Numbered from the stretch's first letter, positions 6,147 through 14,446 are shown. The stretch: 16,620 nt of DNA from an uncultured Treponema sp. (GCA_947165795.1 CAMVBP010000015.1:1-16620); one strand, 5' to 3'. Made by a program: numbers and translations. Notes: a model not told the origin generated them from the sequence alone.

Positions 6147-7238
6147 ATGGAAAGTTACGGAAAACTCCTAAAAGATGCACGAGAAGCAAAGAATCTTGAT
6201 TTAGAAAAAGTTGCAAGAGAAATCTCAATAGAACGACGCTATCTGGAAGGTCTTGAAGCAGAAGAAAGCGGTGTTTTTCCCGGCGAAGCATATATGGTTG
6301 GATTCTTAAAGAATTATGCAACCTATCTTGAACTTGATTGCGACTTTTTGCTCAAGCTCTATCATAACAAACAGATTCAGGAAGCACCTTTACCTGAAGG
6401 CTTATATGGGAATTACCGTAAAAAAAGCTTCCTTCCTATAGTAATTATTTCTTCAATCGCTGTTGCATGTGTAATTATCGTTGTTTCTGTTCTTCTGGTT
6501 ATAAAAAATAAGAAAGTTACAGATGATGAAGTTATTGTTTCAAGCAAATCAAAGAATAAGCAGTATGAATTAACCGATCAGAAATTCATTAAGAGAGTTT
6601 ACAAAGGAGATAAATTCCTTATTCCTTCCGGATCAGAAACTCCTGTTTTCCTTACAGTACGAAATACACTTTCTTCATTCGGTATCGATACACCAACAGG
6701 AACTTATTATGTTGAACTTGCTGAAGAAGCCGAACTTGATATAAACGGCGATAATATTTCTGATATGATTATTTACGTTTCTGATATTTCTCCAACCGAT
6801 GAAACAAGAGGTGCAGAAGTCAGTATTTTAATGCGACAGGGTATGTCTGTTGTTGCTGCTACAGTTTCTGACGAAGATATTCCTCTTGAATCAGAAATAA
6901 AAACAACTCATCCTCAGATTGTAATTCTTGAAGATAACCGCGCATATCCGTTTACAATTAATGCAAGCTTCCGTGGACCATGTCTGTTCCGCGATAAAGT
7001 TGATAGAGCCGATTCTGTAGAAACATATTTCTCTAGCGGCGAAGTATTTACTGCAACACCTCATAACGGAATTCGATTGTGGATATCTAATAACAATGCA
7101 GTTAAGTTTTCAATTATTGCAGATTCAAGAACTTATGATCTGGATATTGGTGCAGCAGGTCAGGTTTTTGTAGAAGACATAAAGTGGATCCGCGATACCG
7201 ACGGTAAGTATAAGCTTGTGGTGATCGAACTTGACTAA
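6147..7238 (+). CDS. rodZ: RodZ-like cytoskeleton protein: HTH, one membrane segment, large periplasmic domain
   Basis: RodZ links the actin-like MreB to the cell-wall elongation machinery across the inner membrane. The 363-residue product begins with a RodZ-type helix-turn-helix (residues 1-72), starting GKLLKDAREAKNLDLEKVA and ending in VGFLKNYATYLELD. A basic patch (YRKK) and one membrane segment (about 94-119) follow, then a periplasmic region of about 240 residues. The end of that region (FSIIADSRTYDLDIGAAGQVF) resembles the beta-rich C-terminal domain of RodZ, but the region is longer than in many homologues. A GGAG at 6134-6137 sits 9 bases before the ATG, so this start looks normal and the gene is probably cotranscribed with lolA. 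Its last 8 bases overlap rimO. The call rests on HTH plus membrane topology; the periplasmic half is not diagnostic. Confidence 0.8.
   Translation: MESYGKLLKDAREAKNLDLEKVAREISIERRYLEGLEAEESGVFPGEAYMVGFLKNYATYLELDCDFLLKLYHNKQIQEAPLPEGLYGNYRKKSFLPIVIISSIAVACVIIVVSVLLVIKNKKVTDDEVIVSSKSKNKQYELTDQKFIKRVYKGDKFLIPSGSETPVFLTVRNTLSSFGIDTPTGTYYVELAEEAELDINGDNISDMIIYVSDISPTDETRGAEVSILMRQGMSVVAATVSDEDIPLESEIKTTHPQIVILEDNRAYPFTINASFRGPCLFRDKVDRADSVETYFSSGEVFTATPHNGIRLWISNNNAVKFSIIADSRTYDLDIGAAGQVFVEDIKWIRDTDGKYKLVVIELD
7220..7226 (+). promoter_or_regulatory. ribosome binding site deciding the TTG start of rimO
   Basis: GGTGATC matches the 3'-extended part of the Shine-Dalgarno complement (AGGAGGTGATC) and lies 4 bases before TTG 7231. 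It supports translation starting at that TTG even though it sits within the rodZ-like reading frame. Confidence 0.6.
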
Positions 7239-8643
7239 ATTTTTTATAGATCAGCACGGTTGTGCAAAAAATCAGACCGACGGGGAGCTTCTTGTCGGTT
7301 ATCTTGTTAAAAACGGTTTTTCCCTTACATTAAATCCAGAAGAAGCAGATGTAATTCTTGTAAATTCATGCGGGTTTATTGAATCTGCAAAAAAAGAATC
7401 TATTGATGCAGTTTATGATATTCACAAGGCGTACCCGAATGCAAAAATTGTTATGACCGGTTGTCTTGCAGAACGTTATGCTTCCGAGCTTTTGGAAAAT
7501 ATGAACGAGCTGGACGGTGTTTTTGGCAACGGAAATCTGTCTAAAATTGTTGAATTCATGCACAAAATAGATAATGGCGAGCGAAGCGAAGAAAAATTTT
7601 CGCAGAGCGGCGTTTGCGGCGGCGAAAGGCCTGTCCTTTTTAATTATCCGGGCTCTGCATTTGTAAAAATTACGGAAGGCTGTTCTAATCACTGTTCATT
7701 CTGTGCAATTCCTTTAATCCGCGGTGAATTAAGAAGCCGCCCGATGAATGAAATAATTTCTGAGATTCAGGCGCTTATAAATGACGGAATATATGAAATA
7801 AATCTTATTGGTCAGGATCTGGCCGCTTATGGAACAGAGACCGGCTTTATTTCTTCAGAAAATAATACAGGAACATCTCCGCTTTCAGTTCTTCTTTCTA
7901 AAATTTCAGAATTAAAAGGCGATTTTTTAATCAGGCTCCTATACATTCACCCGGATCACTTTAATACAGATATTCTTAAGATTATAAAAAACGATTCACG
8001 ATTTGCCAGATATTTTGACATTCCTTTCCAGAGCGGCGACGATTCAATAATTCTTTCAATGAATCGAACAGGTTCTTCAGAGGAATATGTCGGTCTTATA
8101 GAAAAAATCAGGGAAGTTTTGCCTGATGCAGTTATCCGTACAACTTTCCTGACTGGCTTTCCTGGTGAAACAGAAGAAAACGCAAAAAATACACAGGAAT
8201 TCCTTAGCAAAATTAAACCTGACTGGTCCGGAACTTTTTCATACAGCCGCGAAGAAGACACTCCGGCCTATAGTTTTAAGCATCGCGTTCCGGAAGCAAA
8301 AGCTGCAAAGCGCGCAGAAATTCTTCAGGAAATTCAGCAGAAAATCTCTGAAGAAAAATTAAATTCCTATATTGGCAAAGAAGTTAATGTACTTATAGAA
8401 GAAGTAATAGAAAGCGAACAGGAAGGACTTGCAATTGGAAGAGCGTGGTTCCAGGCTCCTGATGTAGATGGAAACATAGTTGTACGCTACGACCTTGATG
8501 AAGAAGAGCAGGTTCAGGCAGTAAAAGCCGGAAATGTTGTAAAAGCACGCATAATTGCCTGCACAGGAATAGATTTAGACGCAAGTTTTGAAAAACTTAT
8601 TAGAAAAAATATAAATAATTTTTCGCGCAAATTCATTTTTTAG
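7231..8643 (+). CDS. rimO: ribosomal protein S12 methylthiotransferase RimO
   Basis: RimO is a radical-SAM enzyme that adds a methylthio group to a conserved Asp of ribosomal protein S12. The 470-residue product has the N-terminal UPF0004 domain with three cluster cysteines (Cys11 in HGCAKN, Cys47 in NSCGF, Cys78 in TGCLAE). The radical-SAM motif CSNHCSFC follows (Cys151, Cys155, Cys158), then AIPLIRGELRSRP, a sequence typical of RimO/MiaB enzymes. The C-terminal part (about 380-450) is a TRAM RNA-binding domain. HGCAKNQTD favours RimO over MiaB, which usually has TFGCQMN. The start is TTG, overlapping the rodZ-like stop by 8 bases. A short Ser/Glu/Gly-rich insert (GERSEEKFSQSGVCGGERP, residues 115-133), carrying an extra Cys, precedes the radical-SAM core. 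The gene sits 16 bases before the next. Confidence 0.94.
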   Translation: MTKFFIDQHGCAKNQTDGELLVGYLVKNGFSLTLNPEEADVILVNSCGFIESAKKESIDAVYDIHKAYPNAKIVMTGCLAERYASELLENMNELDGVFGNGNLSKIVEFMHKIDNGERSEEKFSQSGVCGGERPVLFNYPGSAFVKITEGCSNHCSFCAIPLIRGELRSRPMNEIISEIQALINDGIYEINLIGQDLAAYGTETGFISSENNTGTSPLSVLLSKISELKGDFLIRLLYIHPDHFNTDILKIIKNDSRFARYFDIPFQSGDDSIILSMNRTGSSEEYVGLIEKIREVLPDAVIRTTFLTGFPGETEENAKNTQEFLSKIKPDWSGTFSYSREEDTPAYSFKHRVPEAKAAKRAEILQEIQQKISEEKLNSYIGKEVNVLIEEVIESEQEGLAIGRAWFQAPDVDGNIVVRYDLDEEEQVQAVKAGNVVKARIIACTGIDLDASFEKLIRKNINNFSRKFIF

Positions 8644-8645
8644 TG

Positions 8646-8651
8646 TATAAT
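8646..8651 (+). promoter_or_regulatory. -10 box before the sensor/GGDEF gene
   Basis: A perfect TATAAT ends 8 bases before ATG 8660, the same distance as the lolA -10 from its ATG. The predicted start near 8658 would give a 2-base leader. I find no good -35 at 16-18 bases (TCGCGC at 17). No Shine-Dalgarno lies in between. Confidence 0.4.
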
Positions 8652-8659
8652 ACTATATA

Positions 8660-10597
8660 ATGAAAACAATAGCAGTTTTAGTTCCGTCATTTTCTACAGA
8701 ATACTGCCTTAATATTCTTAATGGAATTGCAGATTACTTTCGTGGAAAAGATGTTAAAATTATATTAGCACAAACAAAGGTCCCTCATGATATTACAAGT
8801 ATGTATAACTATCAGTTCTGGACATCTGCGGAATATCTTTTGTCCGATGATATTGATGCATATATAGTTTTATCATGTGTTTATACAACCCTTATGCCGG
8901 CAGCAGACTTTGAAGCCTATGTAAAGCGTCTTGCGCCAAAGCCTGTTATTTCTGTTTCTGTTGAACTTCCGCTTGATAATTCTTATACAATAATGGCGGA
9001 TTGTAATTCTTCTTATAATGAAATTATTTCTCATTTGAAAAATAAACACGGCTGCAAAAAAATAGCATTCTTTTCTGCGAATAAAGTTGATTCATTAGAC
9101 GGAAAACTTCGTTTTAAGGCTTATCAGAATGCTTTAAAGCAGAACGGCTTAAAGTATGATAAAAATCTTGTTTTTGATGGAACATATACAAACTTTTTTG
9201 CACATGATTTAATTAAAGAAAAATTCAAGTCAAAAGCAGATTTGAATTTTGATGCAATGGTTTGTGTAAACGACATGACTGCAATTGGAGTTTTAAGTGC
9301 GTTTAACGAGCTTGGAATTAAAGTTCCGGATGATGTTAAGCTTACCGGTTTTGATGATGCAATTGTAGCTTCTCTTTCTGAACCGACTCTTACAACTATT
9401 AATCAGAATATTTATGCACAGGGACAGGCTGCCGCAGATGTTGCGCTCGCAGTCGTTCAGGGAAGAAAAGTTCCTAAAACTGTTAGTGTTGAATTATATA
9501 CAAAATTCCGTCAGTCTTGCGGCTGTATAGAAAAAGGCGATGCAAGAAGAATTTATAAAACCTTTGAAGACGAAACAAAATATGAAGGATTTGAAGTTAA
9601 TGACGGAACCTTCCAGTTTATTGATAATCTGAAGGAAAAGGCAAATATTCTTACATTGCTCGACACCGTAGGAAATGCGAATACATTAAAGCAGTATTTC
9701 TTCCAGTTAAAGTATATTACGCGTGAATGTGAGCTTTCTTCGGTTTATCTTCAGCTGTTCCCGACACCTATTCTGGTAGACGAAAACGATGATTTTATTC
9801 TGCCGGATAAAATGGAACTTTACATGTATTATAATAAGGAACAGAATTCCGAAGTTTATCGTCCGGAAGTATTTTATAATCCTCACGAAAAGATTTTTTC
9901 TTCCAGAAGTATAAAAAATTCTTCGGGAATTTATATGCTTCAGCCGATTTTCCATGGCCAGACTCATTACGGATTTCTGTTCTGTAAACTGAATCAGAAT
10001 AAGTTTGCTGATTATGAAGTTTATTTAAAGATTCTTATTCATTCAATTTCTAATGCTGCAGAGTATAGTGCAAAAATTGCCGAGCAGCAGAGCCTCGAAA
10101 CTGATAATATAAATCTTGCATTAATGGCACGTACAGATGAACTTACCGAAGTTTTGAACAGACGCGGATTTTTTGAAAGCGGTCAGGCAGTAATAGACTT
10201 AATGCAGGAAACCGATGGAAACGCAATTGTATTCTTTGCCGATCTTGATGGCTTAAAGCAGATAAACGATCAGTATGGCCACGATGTTGGAGACCTTGCA
10301 ATTAAAGTTCAGGCCCAGACGTTTAAGAAGGTTTTTGGCAAAAATGATGTAATCGGCCGAATTGGTGGAGATGAATTTGGAATAGTTGCAATTGGTGCAA
10401 AGCGCAACCAGCTGGATAAAATTCATCTTAAAATAGACATGTATAATCAGATTTTTTCAAAAGAAAATAATCTTCCTTTTGTTGTTTCTACAAGTATTGG
10501 TTATGCAGATTTGCAGAAATCCAGTGTATTAAGAAATCTTCTTTCCGAAGCAGATAAAATTTTATATGAAGAAAAACAAAAGAAACACGGAAAATAA
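8660..10597 (+). CDS. cytoplasmic LacI-type ligand-binding domain fused to GGDEF diguanylate cyclase
   Basis: A 645-residue protein predicted to make cyclic di-GMP from two GTP in response to a soluble ligand. Residues 1-285 look like the effector-binding half of LacI/RbsB-type proteins: the opening strand MKTIAVLVPSFSTEYCLNIL, then FDAMVCVNDMTAIGVLSAFNELGIKVPDDVKLTGFDD, then LTTINQNIYAQGQAAADVAL. There is no DNA-binding HTH before it, no signal peptide and no membrane segment. A FRQSCGC motif (Cys287, Cys289) ends this domain. A middle region of about 200 residues is not recognised. The GGDEF domain (about 491-645) begins RTDELTEVLNRRGF, has a metal-binding Asp in FFADLDGLKQIND (Asp528), and an intact GGDEF at 569-573. 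The inhibitory I-site (RxxD five residues upstream) is GKND, lacking Arg. The ligand is probably a sugar by family, but this is not shown. Confidence 0.88.
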   Translation: MKTIAVLVPSFSTEYCLNILNGIADYFRGKDVKIILAQTKVPHDITSMYNYQFWTSAEYLLSDDIDAYIVLSCVYTTLMPAADFEAYVKRLAPKPVISVSVELPLDNSYTIMADCNSSYNEIISHLKNKHGCKKIAFFSANKVDSLDGKLRFKAYQNALKQNGLKYDKNLVFDGTYTNFFAHDLIKEKFKSKADLNFDAMVCVNDMTAIGVLSAFNELGIKVPDDVKLTGFDDAIVASLSEPTLTTINQNIYAQGQAAADVALAVVQGRKVPKTVSVELYTKFRQSCGCIEKGDARRIYKTFEDETKYEGFEVNDGTFQFIDNLKEKANILTLLDTVGNANTLKQYFFQLKYITRECELSSVYLQLFPTPILVDENDDFILPDKMELYMYYNKEQNSEVYRPEVFYNPHEKIFSSRSIKNSSGIYMLQPIFHGQTHYGFLFCKLNQNKFADYEVYLKILIHSISNAAEYSAKIAEQQSLETDNINLALMARTDELTEVLNRRGFFESGQAVIDLMQETDGNAIVFFADLDGLKQINDQYGHDVGDLAIKVQAQTFKKVFGKNDVIGRIGGDEFGIVAIGAKRNQLDKIHLKIDMYNQIFSKENNLPFVVSTSIGYADLQKSSVLRNLLSEADKILYEEKQKKHGK

Positions 10598-10599
10598 TT

Positions 10600-12906
10600 G
10601 TGTGTGAAGATCTCTTTGAAAACTTAAATGAACAGCAGAAAGAAGCTGTAGTACATGAAGGCAGCCCGTTATTAATTCTGGCAGGCGCCGGTTCCGGAAA
10701 AACAACCGTTATAACAAGAAAAATCGCGTATCTCATTCGACAGAAAATTGTTGAACCCTGGAAAATTCTTGCAGTTACATTTACAAAAAAAGCTGCAAAT
10801 GAAATGAAGGAACGTGCGTGCGAACTTGAATTTGATGCTGCACAATCAGAAATAAAAACATTCCATTCGTTTGGTGCCTGGTTTTTGCGAAATTATATTG
10901 ATTATACTGATTTGTCGGAAAACTTTACGGTTTACGATGATGATGATTCTGAAACGCTTTTAAAACATTCAGTTCCTTCTCTTTCTTCAAAGGAAGTTAA
11001 AACTGCTGCAAAACAGATTGCTCTTGCAAAAGATTATGGTCTTCTTCCCGAAGATGATTTGAGTCAGATAGAAAGTGAGCTTGATTTAAATGCAATTTAT
11101 GCCGAATACCAGAAAGCTCTTCGTGCGACCGGAAATGTTGATTTTGGCGATTTAATCATGCTTCCATATCTTATTCTAAAACAAAATGAAGAAGTAAGAG
11201 AGCGCGTTTATCGCCGTTTTAAAGTTATTATGGTTGATGAGTATCAGGATACAAATATTGCTCAGTTCAATCTGCTTCAGGAGCTTTCCGGCATTAAATA
11301 TGGAAATGATTGTTATGTCAGTGTTGTAGGTGATGATGATCAGTCTATTTATAAATTCCGAGGCGCAGAGGTTCGGAATATTCTTGATTTTTCAAAACAA
11401 TTTCCAAATACAACAGTGGTTAAGCTGGAGCGTAATTACCGTTCAACTTCACAGATTCTTGATGCCGCAAATCTTGTAATTAAAAAGAATTCTGATCGCC
11501 TTGATAAAACGTTGATTTCAGACAGAGGAGAAGGAAAACAGCCTGTTTTAGTTTTTCTTCAAGATCAGGATGCTGAACAGCGTCTTGTTTCTGATTTAAT
11601 TGAGCAGTCTTTGGAATCTGTAAAAGAGCCTTGTTCTTATTCTGATTGGGCGGTTCTTTTTAGAACAAATGCACAGGCTACAGGTTTTGAAAAAGAATTT
11701 ATACGAAGAAAAATACCTTATAGAATTTTTGGAAGTTTAAAATTATATGAACGCGCAGAAATAAAAGATGTAATTGCTTATCTTTCTTTGTTTCAGAATC
11801 ATAGAGATGTTATTGCATTCAGAAGAATTATAAATAAACCGGCACGTTCTCTTGGAGTAAAAACTCAGGAACAAATTCTGTTAAAATCTTTAAATAATGC
11901 AGTAGAAAAAAACACTGCAGACAATAATGATGAATCTGATGAAAATATATATTTTAAAGACTTGCTTGAAGTAATGCGCGAAATGATTGCGGCTAAAGAT
12001 TTTACAAAAAAGGCAGGAGAAGGCGCTGCTTCGTTTATAAATATTTTTGATAATTTTGAAACATTTATTGAATCAGAAAAACATCTTTCCGATTTTATAA
12101 AACTTGTTGTTGAGCGTTCGGGAATACTTGAGTATTACAAAACAGGCGACAAAATTGAAGACACACAGACCGAAGAATATCTTCAGAGTTTTATAGATAG
12201 TGCCGTTCCCTATGACGGAAATCTTGAAGGAAAACCGTTGCGCGAGCTGCTTATAGAATTTCTTGATTCCATAAATTTAGAGCGTACTCTTGCCGAACAG
12301 GAAAATGATGTAAGTGATTATGTTACGCTCATGACTCTCCACAACACAAAAGGTCTTGAGTTTAATAACGTAATAATTACCGGAGTAGAAGAGGGCGTTT
12401 TTCCACGGTTTGGAAAATCAGGAACAGATTTAGAAGAAGAACGAAGGCTCTTTTATGTAGGAATTACGCGAGCAAAGAATCAGCTTTATGTAACTTCTAC
12501 GTCGCGCAGAGCTTTGTATGGTCGCTGGGAATTTATGCAGCCAAGTCAGTTTTTACGTGATGTTCTGCCGGCTTTTAAGGTTATTGGAAATATTCCATTT
12601 GGCTTTGGAAGCGGAGAAGAAAATTCTTTTGCAAATAGATTCGGCGCAAGTTACAGCGGGTATAGGAACTCCGGAGGTTACGGTAATTATTCTGGAAATA
12701 CTTCCCGTTCAGAAGAAAATGATCCTCTTCTTAAAAAATGGAAAAAAGGAACAAAAATATATCATGATGATTATGGCGAAGGCTGTGTAATAAAAAGCGG
12801 TTATAATGGCGCGGAATTTGTAATTAACGTTCAGTTTTTTACCGGTGAAGTAAAAAAGTTCTTGCCGGCATATCAAAGTGCAAAGCTGACAATAATTCGT
12901 GAATAA
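10600..12906 (+). CDS. UvrD/PcrA-type superfamily 1 DNA helicase
   Basis: A 3'-5' helicase that unwinds DNA in nucleotide-excision and mismatch repair and in replication restart. The 768-residue product has all superfamily 1A motifs: the Q motif LNEQQKEAV, Walker A AGAGSGKT (28-35), TFTKKAANEM, Walker B VDEYQD (Asp213, Glu214), VGDDDQSIYKFRGAE, LERNYRST, LMTLHNTKGLEF and FYVGITRAK (618-626). A Gly/Ser/Tyr/Asn-rich linker (about 664-710) leads to a C-terminal Tudor-like domain (HDDYGEGCVIKSG), as in PcrA/UvrD rather than Rep. The start is GTG at 10600, 2 bases after the sensor gene; the preceding CGGAAAA is only a weak Shine-Dalgarno, and no in-frame ATG lies before the Q motif. Telling uvrD from pcrA by sequence alone is not safe, so no symbol is given. 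Confidence 0.93.
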   Translation: MCEDLFENLNEQQKEAVVHEGSPLLILAGAGSGKTTVITRKIAYLIRQKIVEPWKILAVTFTKKAANEMKERACELEFDAAQSEIKTFHSFGAWFLRNYIDYTDLSENFTVYDDDDSETLLKHSVPSLSSKEVKTAAKQIALAKDYGLLPEDDLSQIESELDLNAIYAEYQKALRATGNVDFGDLIMLPYLILKQNEEVRERVYRRFKVIMVDEYQDTNIAQFNLLQELSGIKYGNDCYVSVVGDDDQSIYKFRGAEVRNILDFSKQFPNTTVVKLERNYRSTSQILDAANLVIKKNSDRLDKTLISDRGEGKQPVLVFLQDQDAEQRLVSDLIEQSLESVKEPCSYSDWAVLFRTNAQATGFEKEFIRRKIPYRIFGSLKLYERAEIKDVIAYLSLFQNHRDVIAFRRIINKPARSLGVKTQEQILLKSLNNAVEKNTADNNDESDENIYFKDLLEVMREMIAAKDFTKKAGEGAASFINIFDNFETFIESEKHLSDFIKLVVERSGILEYYKTGDKIEDTQTEEYLQSFIDSAVPYDGNLEGKPLRELLIEFLDSINLERTLAEQENDVSDYVTLMTLHNTKGLEFNNVIITGVEEGVFPRFGKSGTDLEEERRLFYVGITRAKNQLYVTSTSRRALYGRWEFMQPSQFLRDVLPAFKVIGNIPFGFGSGEENSFANRFGASYSGYRNSGGYGNYSGNTSRSEENDPLLKKWKKGTKIYHDDYGEGCVIKSGYNGAEFVINVQFFTGEVKKFLPAYQSAKLTIIRE

Positions 12907-12981
12907 ATGCATTTGCACGAATTATTTTGCCAGGTGCGAAATAAACAGGGAATGCATCTGGTGAATACAAAAATATGTTTA

Positions 12982-13065
12982 AAAAAAATCACACAGAGGT
13001 TCGCGTTGCGCGAAGGTTCATTTTCGTTTACCTGAGCGAAACGCGGTTCTCTGTGTGATTTTTTT
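12982..13065. terminator. bidirectional Rho-independent terminator between the helicase and ompA-like genes
   Basis: A long hairpin. The outer stem pairs 12982-12998 with 13049-13065 perfectly: seven A, then TCACACAGAG, against CTCTGTGTGA and seven T. After a 3x3 mismatch an inner stem pairs CGCGTT (13002-13007) with AACGCG (13040-13045), then CGC (13009-13011) with GCG (13036-13038) and AGGT (13014-13017) with ACCT (13030-13033). The A tract on one side and T tract on the other let it end transcription from both directions, fitting its place between convergent genes. It starts 75 bases after the helicase stop and 16 bases after the ompA-like stop. Confidence 0.9.
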
Positions 13066-13081
13066 AATGAAAGATTTTTTT

Positions 13082-14431
13082 CTATTCACGCTGAATATAT
13101 GTTGCACGCGGTCTTGCTGTGATTACTACGCGGCGGTTTACCGCTCTTCCTTCTTCTGTGTCGTTAGAGGCTGCCGGGAATACTCCTCCATAACCTTTGT
13201 AACTGAAGATTTTTTCATCAACACCATTTTTTATAAGTGCATTCATTACGGCAATTGCACGGTCAACAGAAAGGTTTAACTGGCCGACAGGTTTTCCTAC
13301 ATCTGCTGTGTGTCCTTCAACAAGAATTGTATAACCGTCATCCATAAGAATCTTTTTCAGCTCTTCTGCAATTATATCAATTTTTGGCTGTTCAGAAGGT
13401 AAAAGAACATCAGAGTCAGGATAGAAATTTAAATTTGCTATGAACTGGAATCCAGTTTCACTGTCGTTAACTGTAATGTCTTTTGTTAAATCTGAAAAAA
13501 AGTATTTTTTTGCTTCATTAAGTTTTACGTAATAATTCGTATCTTTTTCTGGAACTGCAATATCGTAAATTAAATTCTTTTCATCCAGAAGAATTACAAC
13601 TTTTCCTTCCTGCATTAATTTTACATTTTCCGGCACGGTAAGGATTTTTAATGCGTCTGAATGTTTAATAATCGGATCAGTTCTGTTCCTTCCAAAAACC
13701 TTTGTTGCCCTTATGTAAAGCGGATCATAACCTACGCGGTCTGCATAAAGAGAAACATCGTCTGAATAATGATAACCGACTTCACCGGACTTTTTAATAA
13801 CTTCCGGGTTTACAAGATTTTTTTCATAAATCGTATTCATATATTCATCCCAGATACTTGGGAAAACACATGGATAAGTTTCGCTCTGAATGTATTCACC
13901 ATGAATTGGTGAAAGACCTCTCGCGTCAATTATAATTCCGGAATAAGCTCTCGACGGAACAATTTCTATAGGCTTTTGCGGTGTATAAACAGTCTTGTGT
14001 TTTACAAGATTTCCGCAAAGTGTATTCAGGTTAATTTTATTTGTTGTATTCATGTATTTCATGTCTTTTGTGAATACATCAGGAGTTTTATAGCCTCCCA
14101 TAATAAAGTGGTAAACCTGATCAAGCGAAAGCTGATTTTCTACTACAGAATCTCCTATAGACTTTGAAGAATCTACAAAAAGAATTAACAAAGGCTGTTG
14201 AATTAATGCAGGCATTTTTGTCTGAATCTGTGAAGCCGCTGTTTTTTTGCCTGAAGGTAACTGAATGTTTGCTGCTTTTGTGTCCAATGAAATATTTGTA
14301 GAAAAATCTCTGGTAATCCAGTTAATGCTGCTGGTTGCTTCTACAGTTTTTACTGCATTTTCCTGTGCAAAAAGTGAAAATTGAAGAGAAAATAAAATTC
14401 CAAAAGCCTTAAAAAAAGTTTTTAATTTCAT
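13082..14431 (-). CDS. OmpA-family outer-membrane/peptidoglycan-associated protein
   Basis: A 449-residue exported protein. The signal peptide (MKLKTFFKAFGILFSLQFSLFA) likely cuts near residues 22-23, as in the LolA-like protein, and there is no lipobox. The large N-terminal part (residues 24-327) is not a recognised OmpA barrel; it contains a segment ILFVDSSKSIGD that vaguely recalls a von Willebrand-type metal site, but I would not call it. Residues 328-440 are a standard OmpA C-terminal domain that grips peptidoglycan: VEGHTADVGKP, then LSVDRA (Arg391), then GRAVNRRVVI. The usual GHTD reads GHTAD, moving the Asp by one residue. The stop codon is TAG. It follows the transglycosylase gene by 15 bases, and its start has no Shine-Dalgarno. 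The pairing with a wall-cutting enzyme suggests an envelope-anchoring role. Confidence 0.87.
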   Translation of the reverse strand: MKLKTFFKAFGILFSLQFSLFAQENAVKTVEATSSINWITRDFSTNISLDTKAANIQLPSGKKTAASQIQTKMPALIQQPLLILFVDSSKSIGDSVVENQLSLDQVYHFIMGGYKTPDVFTKDMKYMNTTNKINLNTLCGNLVKHKTVYTPQKPIEIVPSRAYSGIIIDARGLSPIHGEYIQSETYPCVFPSIWDEYMNTIYEKNLVNPEVIKKSGEVGYHYSDDVSLYADRVGYDPLYIRATKVFGRNRTDPIIKHSDALKILTVPENVKLMQEGKVVILLDEKNLIYDIAVPEKDTNYYVKLNEAKKYFFSDLTKDITVNDSETGFQFIANLNFYPDSDVLLPSEQPKIDIIAEELKKILMDDGYTILVEGHTADVGKPVGQLNLSVDRAIAVMNALIKNGVDEKIFSYKGYGGVFPAASNDTEEGRAVNRRVVITARPRATYIQRE

Positions 14432-14446
14432 ATATTGATATTCGGC

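Noticed and set aside
12518..12790. 90-codon plus-strand frame inside the helicase gene
   Set aside because: It overlaps the helicase motif-VI downstream region and the linker in another frame; there is no Shine-Dalgarno and no recognisable domain.
12907..12958. Inverted words ATGCATT/AATGCAT and GCAC/GTGC after the helicase gene
   Set aside because: The arms are short and interrupted, with no T tract; the real terminator lies just downstream.
14165..14180. von Willebrand-type metal-binding motif in the OmpA-family protein (FVDSSKSIGD)
   Set aside because: DxSxS is loosely matched (DSSKS), but the flanking strand/helix pattern and the later Thr and Asp ligands of such domains are not evident, so no domain is called.
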